From assembly GCA_905160935.1 (NCBI GenBank), contig CAJHZI010000253.1, positions 2,922,001 through 2,986,000 of the forward strand: a stretch of 64,000 nt of DNA, read 5' to 3'. Source of the DNA: Enchytraeus crypticus (lineage: Eukaryota; Annelida; Clitellata; Enchytraeida; Enchytraeidae). Below the pieces are notes generated by a model. The model was not told where the DNA came from. It did not search any database and saw nothing but the letters and a program-made list of their open reading frames with translations. Positions 19,801 through 32,469 of the stretch are shown here, in pieces. Every line of letters starts with the position of its first letter. Position 1 is the stretch's first letter. Position numbers and translations under genes: made by a program.

Positions 19801-22325
19801 ATTTGAGAGAATGTACAATTTCTGCAAAATATTTTAATTCAAGATACAAAATTATGTATTATAATATTTACCAGACTACTTATTAATGGCATTTATGTAT
19901 AAAAATTATTGCACGACAGCTAGTTTGTGAAAAATTTTATTTCACAGTGACCTCTTTGCAAATTTTTATGTTGGATAGTCATGTATATAAGTTGATCTAC
20001 GTTATGTAATATTTACAGTAGGTATAGAATTCATGAATTGCTTTGGAACAAACTTTTGTTTGATTTTTATCTTAATTTTATTAATACATTAATAGCATGG
20101 TTTAGTCTAAATTTATTTTTATTTTCTTCTAAATTAAATAAGTTATATTTGTTGTGAAATTTTGCTAGCAAATATATACAGTATATTTTCATTGCGGATG
20201 ATTGTAACTCCTAAATGATTAACTTCCTTCTAATCGGTTTTTTTAGTAATTTGGCTGAACAGTATAATTAAAATTACAGGATGAATTTATTGCTATGAAT
20301 AAGTCTCTCCATTACAATATTTCTAAGAAACTCCAGCCAAAGATGCACGATTCTTTTCCGCTAATACTATTAATCCTGTCCTCAGATGACGCCTTTTGAT
20401 GGTTTTCTCTGTTTCAGCAATCCTTATAATAATTAGATTTCTTGCAGAGGCCTAGTCACTAATAATAATAATAATAATAAAGGTACTAAATATATATGCA
20501 TCTCCTCAGCATGGTCATATTCCTTCGTTTTCTAATCATATATTTACTATACAAATTAAAGATTTTCTAAATATTCATCATCATCATCATAATCCCAGTT
20601 TAAACAGGGTCGGGATACGAGTAGCCTTTCAAAGATATTCTAAATATTATTAAATATAATAAAGTTCATCTCTAATGTCTTGCTGGCAGAACATTAAAAT
20701 ATTAGAAAGTGGCAGGTTCAGGGTTCATATTATTACTCTCATTAAGAGAGCTTCAGTATCATTTCATGGTTTGGATCATCCTCTGTATACGTGAGCTTTC
20801 TTCTGAAATTGAAGAAATTCAGAAAGTTCTGTCCAAATTTTGTTACATTTATGATTAAAGAAATATTGTTTGATAGAGATCTATTATTGTCTAGGGAATC
20901 AATACATGGAATGGTACAGAAAACTTGGTGAAGATGCATAAAATAAGTGTTACGCACCATATTGTGTACTTTAGGCATGTATACCTTAGGCTCGTATAGC
21001 TTCAGCTTGGTTATACATTTTTTGACATTATTTATGTTCACATATTTAATGATATTTGATATTTACTGATGTGTATATTTTTCATTCTTAAATCATGATT
21101 CTGTTACTAGTGCATTCATCTTAATTAATTTGAAATGCTTGTTTAATGGTTGTTAGGTGAATCATAACTTAAGTGTTAAAGCCTTAACGGAACTTTTCCT
21201 AGACCACAGTTTCACGTGTAAAATATGATAAATAATTTCTCTTGAAGTGGAGCTTATCCGAATGACTTAAGAAAGTGTTACATATTTCATTAAATAAATA
21301 TTTTTTATCTAAATTAATGAATGCTGGCTGATTCTTGATATATCCTGCATTATTCTTCAATAAAGAACTGTAGTATCTGAAAATTCTATCCGAAATCAAA
21401 TTGAATGATTTAAAGTTGCATCTAAAGTCCCTATTGACCCTAAAGCAATCAATAAGTATTTAACGTCCAATTCTCCGCGATAGGGCAGTGTCAGGGACGT
21501 AGCTGATTTGAATTAAAATTAAATATGTAGCTGATCCCATTCATAGGAGGTTTTGTTGACTTTGACGATTGTCGTCAGTCGTACAGCTAGATCGACATCT
21601 CGACTATCAATCCCTTACCACTTCAAATCTCTTAATACCTTAGTAGACTTCTGGAATAATAACTGTAGAAACAATAATAACAAATAATTGTAACAGAATA
21701 AAAAGTAGGCTAAACAGTCACCTAAAATAATATAATAGACCTCGGTAATCGCCTGATTGAATTTATTTATTTAAGTTGAGCAAGAATTGCTATTTATTGA
21801 ATTATTCGATAAAAATTCCTTCTTAAAGGGGAAAGTAGGCTATTCAAAATCGTACAAAACTTTGAATGTATTTGGATTCATAAGCTCATTTGATACTAAG
21901 TGTCAGAGTTAATGTGTCCGAAGTTTACTTGAATCAACTTCATATTTTTATTCCAGAGAAAAGTAGAGTTAATAATTGCTGTAGTATTTTAATGCCTTGG
22001 CCTAACTAGATTAAATTTATTGTATTTACAGTATACATCCTCAATTCACTCTAGACAAATTCAAGAGTGAGAATATTCTACATGTCGGTACTAGGTAATG
22101 TGTGCCTATTTAACGTGCTGGTGCTCGTTTAGTGTATTGATAAAATTAAAACTGTAAGTTCACAATCTTGCGTAGATTCAGGTCTTAGATTAGGTTAGGG
22201 TTATGTAGGATTATGATTTCATTCTTAAGTTCACTAAATTATTTATTCTGTTGATGGTTTGGATACGATATAACATTATAACTGGCAGATCATGGGATGT
22301 ATTTTCCAAAGTAAAGTAAAATTAT
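19801..22325. other. Intergenic, gene-free
   Basis: AT-rich. An R4 tail lies on the minus strand near 20575-20630 ('tcatcatcatcataatccca'), an R2-like fragment at 20650-20760, and an R7 fragment at 21445-21500. No coding region is supported. Confidence 0.5.
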
Positions 22326-22329
22326 AAAA

Positions 22330-22464
22330 TCTGGTAAAGCTAATATTAACGTCAGTTTCCTCACTCGAAAGCGGTGTCAGTGATGGGCGAGCCAAGGATT
22401 TGAACCCAGCCCTTACTGATCAGCGGTCGAATATGTTACCGACATCGCAACTGGCTCCAGCCAG
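22330..22464 (-). mobile_element. R3 tRNA-like SINE
   Basis: On the minus strand: 'gatgtcggtaac' (A-box-like), then 'gggttcaaatcc' (B box), then a 3' part with 'gtgaggaaactgacgttaat'. A near-complete copy. Confidence 0.8.
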
Positions 22465-22777
22465 AAAAGTCACATAAATTACAAATTACTATATAGAGAG
22501 AGCCAGCTTTTACAATATTGGATATACAAAATGTCGTTACTTAAATTGAGGAGAATTATCTATTCTACCTGACAATTGCAATAATTAATTTTCGTTGAAA
22601 ATTGTTAAATGTTATCATAGACAATTTAATCAACATAAAATGTGTTTAATATTTACCGTAGACAATCTCATTTGTCGAAATAAGTATTAGTGGACCTGTA
22701 GAACTAGAGTAACTATGCTATGTGAGTTGGTCTTTTTGCCCATCAGTTGATTTGTATTATACAGTAGATAGTTCCAG

Positions 22778-23005
22778 TTTTGATTCTAGTAGTTTCAGTT
22801 AAGATTCTAAACGGTTCAGTTGATATCCTAGTAGTTTCAGTTAAGAAAGATCTAATAGTTTCAGTTATGATTCTGGTAGTTTCAGTTATCATTCTAATAG
22901 TGTCAGTTTTGATTCTAGTTGTTTCAGTTATGATTCTAATGGTTTCAGTTGTGATTCTAGTAGCTTCAGTTATAATTCTAATAGCTTCTAGTATGATTCT
23001 AAATT
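22778..23005 (+). repeat. 21-base minisatellite, about 11 copies
   Basis: Unit 'gattctagtagtttcagtta(t)'. Its period is seven codons, so it keeps an open frame that reads as repeated 'ILVVSVM'. This is a repeat artefact, not a protein. Confidence 0.9.
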
Positions 23006-23935
23006 TATTTTTCGGTTTGACACACTGTTCACTTTGTATACCATGATAGTTAACAATAATAATTATTCTTGTTAACTTTCATTTCAAATTATTAAAGCGT
23101 GTCTTCTTTATCCTTATTTCACAAGACTGATTCAATATTGCAGTGATTTTGATAATTTCCCATTCAACTTGTTTTCTAGTTTATTGCTTACTCATTTAAA
23201 TTGCTAAAGTTTTGTATGTTTGTTGACATTGAATTTTATTAAGGTGAAGTATTGGACAATTTGATCGTTTCTGCAGCAATGTAACTGCGGAATAGATATT
23301 TAGACTAATTTACAAGCTTCTAATTTAGTCTCTACGTGATTTTACCTCTTCGTAATTAAACTCTCTTTTTAAATTCTACGTACTGTATGTTTATTGATTG
23401 TTATTCTGTAAGGGTGGAATTATTAGGCCTCCTGCAAATCCTTTGTGAAAAACTTATAGTTTTAATTTACTATTATAATACATTATACTGTTGGGTACGT
23501 TGTGATTAACGGAATGAATGTGTAGATAGACCTAGTGTAGTTTAATTTACAACGATGCTATCTAATAAGACATCTACTATGTATGCAATTATATCAAGTT
23601 ATACAAAATATATCGAGTGTACATGTATACCTTAAAATTTATCTTTGTACCGGTGAAGTACAAAAATATTTATTATTTAATTACTAAGTATTATTATTTA
23701 GAGAATTAATATGCAGGAACTGATAAAAACAGATATGCTCTGAGCTCAGAGTCGTGTATTCAAAATGAAATAGACAGTAAAATCTCCACTTGCAAACATA
23801 AACATACTTGACATATTTACAGCACACAAGAACATAGCCAGTTCTACTAAACTCATTCTAAATTATTCTCTATCTTTCCATATTCCTAAATAATTTCATC
23901 TGTTTGTCTTTGTACCCTTTAAATCAAATGGCTAG
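23006..23935. other. Intergenic, nothing recognised
   Basis: AT-rich unique sequence without supported features. Confidence 0.5.
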
Positions 23936-23989
23936 CCACTTGACCAGGAAGTCTCAATCTCAATATACATGTATGTAATATATATTGAG

Positions 23990-23997
23990 ACTTCATA

Positions 23998-24031
<34 letters not shown>

Positions 24032-24034
24032 ATG

Positions 24035-24120
<86 letters not shown>

Positions 24121-24122
24121 GT
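23990..24122. repeat. (TA)n microsatellite
   Basis: Long TA tract with short 'cacacatacatgta' interruptions. Confidence 0.95.
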
Positions 24123-24834
24123 TCATATTTCTCAAGTTTCTGCATTTTCAAGGTGGGAAACAATTCAATGCATAGGGCCTATTTAGGGCAACTCTTAACA
24201 GAATAAGTACATTAATTTTGAGCTATTTTTATGCTGGATGTTTTTAGAACAAAAAGGCGATTAGTGATACTGGTATCTAATGTACAGCACTTAGTGCCAC
24301 TTTATTACCCATTACTGCGTGATAACATTTGTATGATGATGTTATAACCATGTATCAACATTATACATAATAAATACGACAACTTTATCTATCGCGCTTT
24401 CTGCCAGATCCTGATATCATATCTGCAATATAATAATAATAATAATAATAATAATAAATCGGTTTTTTTGTTTTCTTTTGTTTTTTCACACTAGGTCAGG
24501 AAGCACAGTTTTACTAACTGTACTGGGTCAGAAATCACTTACATACTTTTTAAAGATCCATTTAGACAAATTTATAGGTTATTATAAATCTCATGTTTAT
24601 AATACATGTTTTCTAATTGTTATGTTTTATGAAATTCTCTTACTTACCTTTTCTCTGTCCGGCAATGCTGTATTTTGTAACCTCGAAAACAAAACAAATT
24701 GAGCTCAATTGTTTAACCATGTGATATAATTAGACATAATTTATTTCGTTAACATTTGAATTTATTAATTTTCAATAATATACTTGCATAGTTTTATTTT
24801 TGAAATTAGGCTATCATATATTTTATCAGAGATT
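24123..24834. other. Intergenic with an (AAT)n tract
   Basis: An AAT tract at about 24430-24458. Nothing else was recognised. Confidence 0.5.
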
Positions 24835-24960
24835 AGGTATTAAATGATTTAAAGACCCACTCATGTGGAAATTAAAAGGAAAGCGGAAGACAGAGAAGAG
24901 TGGAGACGTTTTATACCATGGACCTGCCAGTAGGTAGTGCACTAAGAGAGAGAGAGAGAC
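24835..24960 (+). mobile_element. LINE 3' end (L1f), truncated
   Basis: 'aagcggaagacagagaagag', 'ataccatggacctgccagta' and 'gtgcactaagagagagagag' match the other L1f ends. Confidence 0.8.
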
Positions 24961-25203
24961 TTTAAAGTTGCTAAATGTAACTCTTGATATTACTTGTATT
25001 ACATTGTCACGACTGATATCTGCTAGATCTATCAAGATTTTCACTGACTCACACTGCCAAGTATAGATTGCGGTGACTGCATGGAACTGATAATTCAAAT
25101 TAATTATTTCAAAGCGGTCGAACGTCATATTTACTCATCTCTTAACACACAGATTATCTCTATGCACTGACGGTTTATTATGTTGGACAACTGTGGATCA
25201 GAA
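24961..25203. other. Short unique spacer
   Basis: No feature recognised. Confidence 0.4.
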
Positions 25204-25256
25204 CTTTAGTATCCGTGCTCTCTCTCTCACACACTCTTTCTCTGTCTCTCTCACTC

Positions 25257-25293
<37 letters not shown>

Positions 25294-25443
25294 TCCTCTC
25301 TCTCTCTCTCTCTGTCTCACTCTCTCTATCTGTCTCTCACTCATTCTCTCTCTCCTTCTTCTCTCTGTCTCTCTCTGTCTCTCTCTTCCTCTCTCTCTGG
25401 CTCTCCGTCTCTCTCTCACAAACTGTCTCTCACTCTCTCTCTC

Positions 25444-25480
<37 letters not shown>

Positions 25481-25553
25481 TAAACTGCCTCTCACGTTCT
25501 CTGTCTCTCTCTCACTCTCTCTTCCTCTCTCTGCCCCTCTCTCTCTCTGTCTG

Positions 25554-25632
<79 letters not shown>
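25204..25632 (+). repeat. (CT)n low-complexity tract, 430 bases
   Basis: Almost pure pyrimidine TC repeats with scattered G and A. Reading frames on both strands (Leu/Ser and Arg/Glu rich) are artefacts. Confidence 0.97.
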
Positions 25633-25633
<1 letters not shown>

Positions 25634-26011
25634 GTGTCAGGTCCAAACTATATTTTTTTCAGTTTTCTTTAGTTGAAATTAGGTCTTTCATAAAAACACT
25701 CTGTGCACCATTGCAACGAGTTTATTTCATAGCATCAGCTATCATCGATTGTTTCAGCGACCACTTCTATAGCAGTGTCTTAGCCGATGACCGGTCTTCA
25801 AGACTGCTTTATATGTTTCTACACGTCAATCAATTATATCTTTCCTGTTTCTCTGTTCATAACATATAAGTTGGAAGCCGTAAATTTTATTACAATTTTT
25901 TTCTATTCAGGTAGGCACTAGACGGCACAAGACAGTGTTACAATGAATCTATGCCAATATTAATTATATCTTTGCCATTGATAGCGCCAATTGGCTGCAA
26001 GTTCCAAAATT

Positions 26012-26056
<45 letters not shown>

Positions 26057-26755
26057 AGAGAGAGAGAGAGGGGGGGATAAGCCATACATCTTGTAAAAAC
26101 ACAAATGAACATTTGGAAGCATATCTGCTACCAGTTAGCAGGGCTCAGTTCGATGGATTGACAGCTAATTAGGACTGGATTCTCTAGGATTACTAGAAAT
26201 GATTTATTGCTAATCGCCGTTTTTCTCTTCCTTTATCGACATAGCTAATATATCTGTTCTTGTATCCCATCAGTTGCATTGTCTAATAGGAGCTCACGAT
26301 AAATACACGCACGACTAGCAAGATAGGAAATGTGCAATTCTAATTTCAATGTATTTAATTAATTAATTAATTATTTTGAAGGCCTCGCGATTTTTCTGAT
26401 GCGTTATTCAGCTTCGAATTTTTCACAAGGGAACTGTGACAAGCGGTTTAGTTAATACAAGTTATAGTGTAAACATTAATGTGTAGCAACTTGTTATCAA
26501 AGGCAGCCATACAATAGTTTAATGTAATATATTTAATATTAAATATTTAAGTCTCTGTCTTAGCTAGTAGGTTCGCATAGTAATAAACAAAATACTAAGT
26601 ATACATGTATACTATTTTTATGGCTGTTCATGTAGATTGCGTTTAGAGAGTTCTCTTAGTTTTATCCAAAATCACTTAAGTTTCTCTTGTTCTGTTATAT
26701 GGACCTGTATATGTGTCTGAAATAAAATAGTTTGATTGTATTTGATTTGATTTGA
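25633..26755. other. Intergenic with a (GA)n tract
   Basis: A GA tract lies at 26014-26070. The remainder is AT-rich and unassigned. Confidence 0.5.
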
Positions 26756-26756
26756 A

Positions 26757-26900
26757 TAGGCTAAGCCATCAAAAAGGCTAATCCATCAAATAGGCTAAGC
26801 CATCAAATGGGCTAAGCCATTTAGTGGGCTAAGCCATCAAATGGACTAAGCCATCCAATGTATTAAACTATCCAATGAACTAAGCCATCCAATGGGATAA
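26757..26900 (+). repeat. 17-base minisatellite, about 8 copies
   Basis: Unit 'gggctaagccatcaaat' with point changes, directly followed by the GA tract at 26921. Confidence 0.9.
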
Positions 26901-26919
26901 GTTGACATCATGATTGATT

Positions 26920-26920
<1 letters not shown>

Positions 26921-26982
<62 letters not shown>

Positions 26983-26992
26983 AGAGAGCAAG

Positions 26993-27027
<35 letters not shown>
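26921..27027 (+). repeat. (GA)n microsatellite
   Basis: Long GA tract interrupted by 'taagagagcaagagatagat'. Confidence 0.95.
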
Positions 27028-27540
27028 TAGGAAAAGAATTAGAGATCTTGATTTGCCTGATAGTAGCATAGAAGGGCAGGAGGGCGTGTCTAATAGTAAC
27101 ATTAGTTAATAACAGAACAGGATGTTACGGAGGCAGCTACCACTTACCAGCGTCTCAGTCTCCACACACACAGCACATAATTGTCCAGCCTTTATGGCAA
27201 GCTTACGCTACCATGCAGTGAAGCTAAAGCCATCACGCAAGTTGTAAACAGTAACAGTGCATGGAAGTTTATAATATAACGTATATAGTTTAGTGCAACA
27301 GATATACATAGGCATTTTAATGGAATAAATTCACTCAAGCAAGAATTTAGAAATTCGTAGGAATATCAAATAGAATGCGAATTTCCATGTAGAGTATAGT
27401 ATATATCTGTATATTTTTATTGAATCGTCGAGGATTTTTATATTCAGTATGTGCATCTAGGTACGTTTAATACAAGGCCTACTTGTAGATTTTTCGTATT
27501 TATGCGAATTATGATTTATTTCTATTTACCCATATTGTAT

Positions 27541-27775
27541 CCTTATCGGTGTTGTATCCGAGATGCTGAAGGATAGACCTATCGTCGACTGCATGTATCA
27601 TAAAGGCGACAAAGCACTAAGATAAAAACCAACGGCAGTATGGGCATTCAATTGGTGAGCGCCTAGGCTCCAAAAATTGCTATAAAATTCTCTAAAAGAA
27701 TGGAAGAAAGGTTTATTCGTATCCCGACCCTAGTTACTTTACGGGATTCAATGGAAGAAGAAGATGATGATGACA
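27541..27775 (+). mobile_element. R4 SINE with (GAT)n tail
   Basis: 'gggcattcaattggtgagcg', 'cctaggctccaaaaattgct', 'tattcgtatcccgaccctag' and a 'gatgatgatga' tail align in order with copies at 41525, 44725 and 53512. The plus-strand frame that starts inside it is not a gene. Confidence 0.8.
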
Positions 27776-29020
27776 ATTATATTTACATGAGATTAGTTAA
27801 CCTGCGGATCGTTGTATATCGTGTTCTATTAGGCTCCGACTGTTATGGGTTCGATGTTGTCATGGACGATAGTAGCTCTCTAATTCTGTTGTTGTTGTTG
27901 TTATGGGTGTTTACACTGCTTAGTATAATGTTGGTTAAGGTAATTTTAGCTTCTGTACTGTTTAGAAACATTGCATGTCTTTATATGCGATAGAGGTATG
28001 CGTAGAGCGTGAAAAACACAGATAACTGTGACATCTACTGAATAATAGAAATATGCACCTTGAACCAGAAATATAATAAATTCGGACATAAGAAGCGCCT
28101 GTACTGCTATAATAGATATTGAATATGAAAGCTCTATACAGTTAACCGTCGTCTAATGCATCCAATGCAGCAGACGTCTGTGTGATACATTCTGCAGTCA
28201 ATCTGTTACAAAACTATAAAACAAAGTGCAGACCTGCGCCAGTTAGTTTATGATTTTATGAAATCTAATACCAGCCACGAGAGCCGGTTTGTGATAATAT
28301 CAGAAATAGGTCAACTGAGTCATAGGTCAGGGGAAGCAATGGTCTTGCATTTAACTTATATCTGCCGTGATAGAACAGGTGTTTACTGCTGCTTAGTTTA
28401 TGTTGATCTTTATAAATTACGCCAGTTTTAAATCTGTAAGGAATTTATGATGCATTTTGTAGCGTAAAATGTTAAAGAGTCACGTGCCGCTTAGGATTTT
28501 CGCTATTTCCAAAAAAAAATTCTTTTTTGAGAGATTTTTTGGCAGATAAACATTGTTGGTAGCTCATTATTTTGCGAAAACACTCAGACATCATCTTTTG
28601 AGAATGGAACAGCCGTAAATTGTATTTATTTTTGAGTTTATTTAGTAAATAGGAGAACGGTAACTTTGATATGTCGAATTCCGTGAGGTAAACTTTTAAT
28701 TAATCAAGATTTGTCAATATCTCGTATGTCAATAAGACCAACATGTTTTCATATACATGGTAGACTATTAGAGCTAGATTCAACTGTACTAGCGTAATAG
28801 GCCTACATTGAATAGCGACACCATATCACGTTAAATTAATAACCTTGAATTAAAAAGAAAAAGACATCCTGCAATATATTTCTTGTATTATAGGGTTGTG
28901 GTTTTTGCTAGAAATGAGGTTGTGGTTATGGTTGTGATTAGAAATAAGGTTAGAGTTGTATAACTAGCATCAGGAGACGTTACGTAGCTATCCTATTTAA
29001 TTAATAACTAGTGGCTACTC
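27776..29020. other. Intergenic, nothing recognised
   Basis: AT-rich, with no supported feature apart from short GTT and AGG-type runs. Confidence 0.45.
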
Positions 29021-29023
29021 TGC

Positions 29024-29120
29024 TATAACTGTATCTTTATCCAGGATAAAGATATAGTTATACCAGTGTAGGATTAATTATCCTACACTGGTATAACTAT
29101 CTTTGTCCTACACTGGTATA
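29024..29120. repeat. Nested palindromes
   Basis: 29024-29062 is a 39-base palindrome with one mismatch, centred on 'atccaggat'. 29061-29093 is a second one with perfect 13-base arms ('taccagtgtagga'), whose pairing extends outward into the first ('aaagatatagtta' with 'taactatcttt'). Confidence 0.9.
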
Positions 29121-29175
29121 GCTACACGTATATCGTTTTCACTGTTACGTGTAAAGATACAGAATAGGTAAGCTT

Positions 29176-29300
29176 AATGTAATAATAATTCTTTATTCTT
29201 CTGTAATAATAATTCTTTATTCTTCTGTAGTAATAATTCTTTATTCTTCTGTAATAATAATTCTTTATTCTTCTGTAATAATAATTCTTTATTCTATGGT
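29176..29300 (+). repeat. 24-base tandem repeat, five copies
   Basis: Unit 'taataataattctttattct' plus 'tctg', nearly identical copies. The minus-strand frame over it is a repeat artefact. Confidence 0.92.
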
Positions 29301-29719
29301 TACGTAGTTTCAACAGAATCAGGCTTTTCAGACGTTGCATTGCCTGAAATTGTCAGAGAGTTACATTGTCGTGTAGTTTGTTTATACAATTATGAGTCAG
29401 CAAACATACTAACGACTTTATGTAATCGATCGATAGGCGCACTTACAGGAGTATAATTGATCATCGTAGAAAGTAAAGCTGAAACAGGACTAGAGATGTG
29501 TTTAAGTGTCTGTGATAAAGCGTTGCATTTCGGTCTCTCTCTTCAATCTCAAGAGCTAGTTTTAACGAAACAGCCTCACATATGATCACATGCACATATT
29601 AATACTCACCATATTCTTTCCGGCTTGTTAGAGAGAAATGTAAGTTGTACAATCAGCCTGAAGAAGGAATCGATTATGTTATTTAATGTGATTGCTTGAA
29701 TGTCTAAATAGTTTTTTTA
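29301..29719. other. Intergenic, nothing recognised
   Basis: No supported feature. Confidence 0.4.
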
Positions 29720-29845
29720 AAAGCTACTGTTAACTTCAGTTTCTTAACTTGAAAGCATTATCAATCACGGGTAGCCCAGGATTTGAACCTCGCACATACT
29801 GATCCGCGGTCAGATGTCTTAATATTCGACTACGTTGTCAGCAGT
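29720..29845 (-). mobile_element. R3 tRNA-like SINE
   Basis: The minus strand carries 'cggatcagtatgtgcgaggt' and the 'ggttcaaatcctgg' B box. The 5' part is diverged. Confidence 0.7.
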
Positions 29846-29919
29846 TCATAAGCCTAAGGTTAATTTTTATCAAGATGTATTATCAACCTTAATGAAATAA
29901 TTTTTTAAATTTCAAATAA

Positions 29920-30177
29920 ATGATAAAAGAAGCAATTGAGCAGGATGAGGAGAAGGAATATATGTTTATTAAGAAAAAAGTCACACAAAATGCTTACAAT
30001 CACGCAAAAAGAATGCAAAATTCACAAAAACATTATAACAACAAAACCATTAATCAATACATGAACAATAGGCCATCAAAGAGAATGCGGCCCTTTCTAT
30101 CTAGTTTAACGCCTATTATCAAATATTTAGATGAGCAGAGTCACATGTGTATAAAAGATAAAAAGACAAAAAATTAA
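29920..30177 (+). other. Unrecognised open frame of 85 codons
   Basis: Lys/Asn-rich peptide ('AYNHAKRMQNSQKHYNN') with no family I can name and no splice or neighbour support. It could be a retroelement relic or chance in AT-rich DNA. Confidence 0.15.
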
Positions 30178-30714
30178 GAAGCAGTTGTCATTATTTAACA
30201 ATAGAGTTAATATCATTTTAATTTGGAGTTTAAATAGATAATGTAACAGCAAATAAATAAGTAGGCGTAACTAACAAAATACAATAGCAAGTAACTAATT
30301 AAAATCAACATAATAATAAAGTTGAATGACTGAAAAGATCACAAGTTTTAGTATGAAAGATAAAAAATACGTGTGAAGACTTTGGTAATCTCGAAATATG
30401 TCAATGGTTTATTAATGATTTTAGTGCACTTTTAAAGTAATTACGTATAATACATTCGCTTTCTCAGTAAAATACCCGATACTTTGACCACTCTAGTAGA
30501 TTTACTTTAGCTGCCTGGGAATTATTTCTGGTATTACAAATGAAACAACGGCAGACATATGCAATTAATTTTGACATTATTAACTCGGTTACTCTCTCAT
30601 AATTAAAATCAATATTACTATTATACAACCAATATTTATAGATCTCCCCACTTGGCGACAGATGTTCATTGACCGTTTAGGACTGACGGTGAAGTAACTG
30701 TCAATATACAGTAC

Positions 30715-30718
<4 letters not shown>
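30178..30718. other. Intergenic, nothing recognised
   Basis: AT-rich sequence with no supported feature. Confidence 0.4.

Positions 30719-30807
<89 letters not shown>
30719..30807. repeat. (TA)n microsatellite
   Basis: Two TA tracts around 'cagta'. Confidence 0.95.
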
Positions 30808-30810
<3 letters not shown>

Positions 30811-30964
30811 AGCCAATAAAGCTGCTGTCGATAGACAATTACAAATGGTAATTGTAACGTAATGGTAATTTTTATTTATTATGTCCTATCTAACTTTTCT
30901 TTCTCTTTTTAGAGAGTTAATAATTGTAAATAAGAAATAAAAGGTAAAGCTACGTGTATATAAG

Positions 30965-31250
30965 ACATACTAAAATGAGGATAGTTTGCTAAAGGATGCA
31001 ATAGAAGGAAGCAAGTAAGGAAAAAGAGTTAAAGGAAGACCAAGACATGGGATGTTGGATGATTTGATAACAAATTCATATATAGGAGTGAAAAGGATGG
31101 CTGAGGAAAGAATTGATTGGAAGAGTTATATGCCACACACCTGCCGTTAAACGAGTTAAGCATGTGGTATGAAAAATGACAGATATTAACAAAGCTGATC
31201 ATTTCCCTATAATGCGGTTGTTATAGTTGTTTACTCTTTTCGATGCTATC
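30965..31250 (+). mobile_element. LINE 3' end whose tail matches SINE R5
   Basis: A frame reads 'GKRVKGRPRHGMLDDLI' and 'MAEERIDWKSYMPHTC', the C-terminus of a non-LTR polyprotein. Downstream, 'acgagttaagcatgtggtat' and 'aaagctgatcatttccctat' align with the R5 3' tails at 18385-18460 and 44080-44140. Confidence 0.75.
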
Positions 31251-31328
31251 TGCTTTTCACCCAACATAAAATATTCCAATAGCAACAAATTATTAAGAGG
31301 ACATATGAAAGGAGCTTATAATATTATA
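31209..31328 (+). repeat. Segment A (source of an inverted copy)
   Basis: About 118 bases starting 'taatgcggttgttatagttg' are found as an exact reverse complement at about 32214-32334. Confidence 0.9.
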
Positions 31329-31475
31329 TCTATGCCCTAAAGAAAGTAAATCGCAATGACGTCATACATAAACAATTCAAATGTCTAAATAATAACAAAT
31401 AAACGTTAAATCGAACTGTTGTAAAAAATTGTGCTTTAATAAATGGCTGTGACTACTAGAAAATGTAATTGAAGT

Positions 31476-31612
31476 ATAATAGTAATTGAACTAATTCGTA
31501 TTTAATATGGCATTAGCTCACTGTTTCAAATAGTAGTAATTTTATTTGAAGTTATTTAAAAAAAAATAAATTTACAGCTGATCATATGTCAGAAATCGAG
31601 TCGGTACGTGTT
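31476..31612 (+). repeat. Segment B (source of a direct copy)
   Basis: About 137 bases from 'tataatagtaattgaactaa' to 'gagtcggtacgtgt' recur in the same orientation at 32331-32469 with only about one difference in an A/T run. Confidence 0.9.
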
Positions 31613-31674
31613 CGTTAATGGCTTTAAGAGTACAATATTGGATAATAAGAAGCCAAAGCTAACGAAAGGAATAC

Positions 31675-32210
31675 AATTAAATTAATTAAATTAATTAAAT
31701 TAATTAAATTAATTAAATTAATTAAATTAATTAAATTAATTAAATTAATTAAATTAATTAAATTAATTAAATTAATTAAATTAATTAAATTAATTAAATT
31801 AATTTAATTAATTTAATTAATTTAATTAATTAAATTAATTAAATTTAATTAATTAAATTAATTTAATTAATTAAATTAAATTAATTAAATTAACTAAATT
31901 AATTAAATTTAATTAATTAAATTAATTTAATTAATTAAATTAAATTAATTAAATTAACTAAATTAATTAAATTTAATTAATTAAATTAATTTAATTAATT
32001 TAATTTAATTAATTAAATTAATTAATTAATTAAATTAATTAAATAATTAAATTAATTATTAATTAAATTAATTAAATTAATTAAATTAATTAAATTAATT
32101 AAATTAATTAAATTAATTAAATTAATTAAATTAATTAAATTAATTAAATTAATTAAATTAATTTAATTAATTTAATTAATTTAATTAATTTAATTAATTT
32201 AATTAAATAT
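31675..32210. repeat. 9-base AT satellite array 1
   Basis: Unit 'ttaattaaa' and its complement 'tttaattaa' in alternating blocks, over 500 bases. Confidence 0.95.
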
Positions 32211-32213
32211 ATA

Positions 32214-32469
32214 TATATAATATTATAAGCTCCTTTCATATGTCCTCTTAATAATTTGTTGCTATTGGAATATTTTATGTTGGGTGAAAAGCAGATAGCA
32301 TCGAAAAGAGTAAACAACTATAACAACCGCATTATAATAGTAATTGAACTAATTCGTATTTAATATGGCATTAGCTCACTGTTTCAAATAGTAGTAATTT
32401 TATTTGAAGTTATTTTAAAAAAAATAAATTTACAGCTGATCATATGTCAGAAATCGAGTCGGTACGTGT
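32214..32469 (+). repeat. Inverted A joined to direct B
   Basis: 32214-32334 is the reverse complement of segment A. 32331-32469 is segment B in direct orientation. The two overlap by a few bases ('tata') at the joint. Confidence 0.9.

Noticed and set aside
22780..23046. Open frame of repeated Val-Ser-Val-Ile-Leu
   Set aside because: The 21-base minisatellite has a period divisible by three, which keeps frames open without selection.
25193..25634. Long Leu/Ser and Arg/Glu open frames
   Set aside because: They follow directly from a (CT)n tract read in any frame.
27700..27993. 97-codon frame with an acidic start and hydrophobic end
   Set aside because: It begins inside an R4 SINE and its (GAT)n tail gives the acidic run; no family match.
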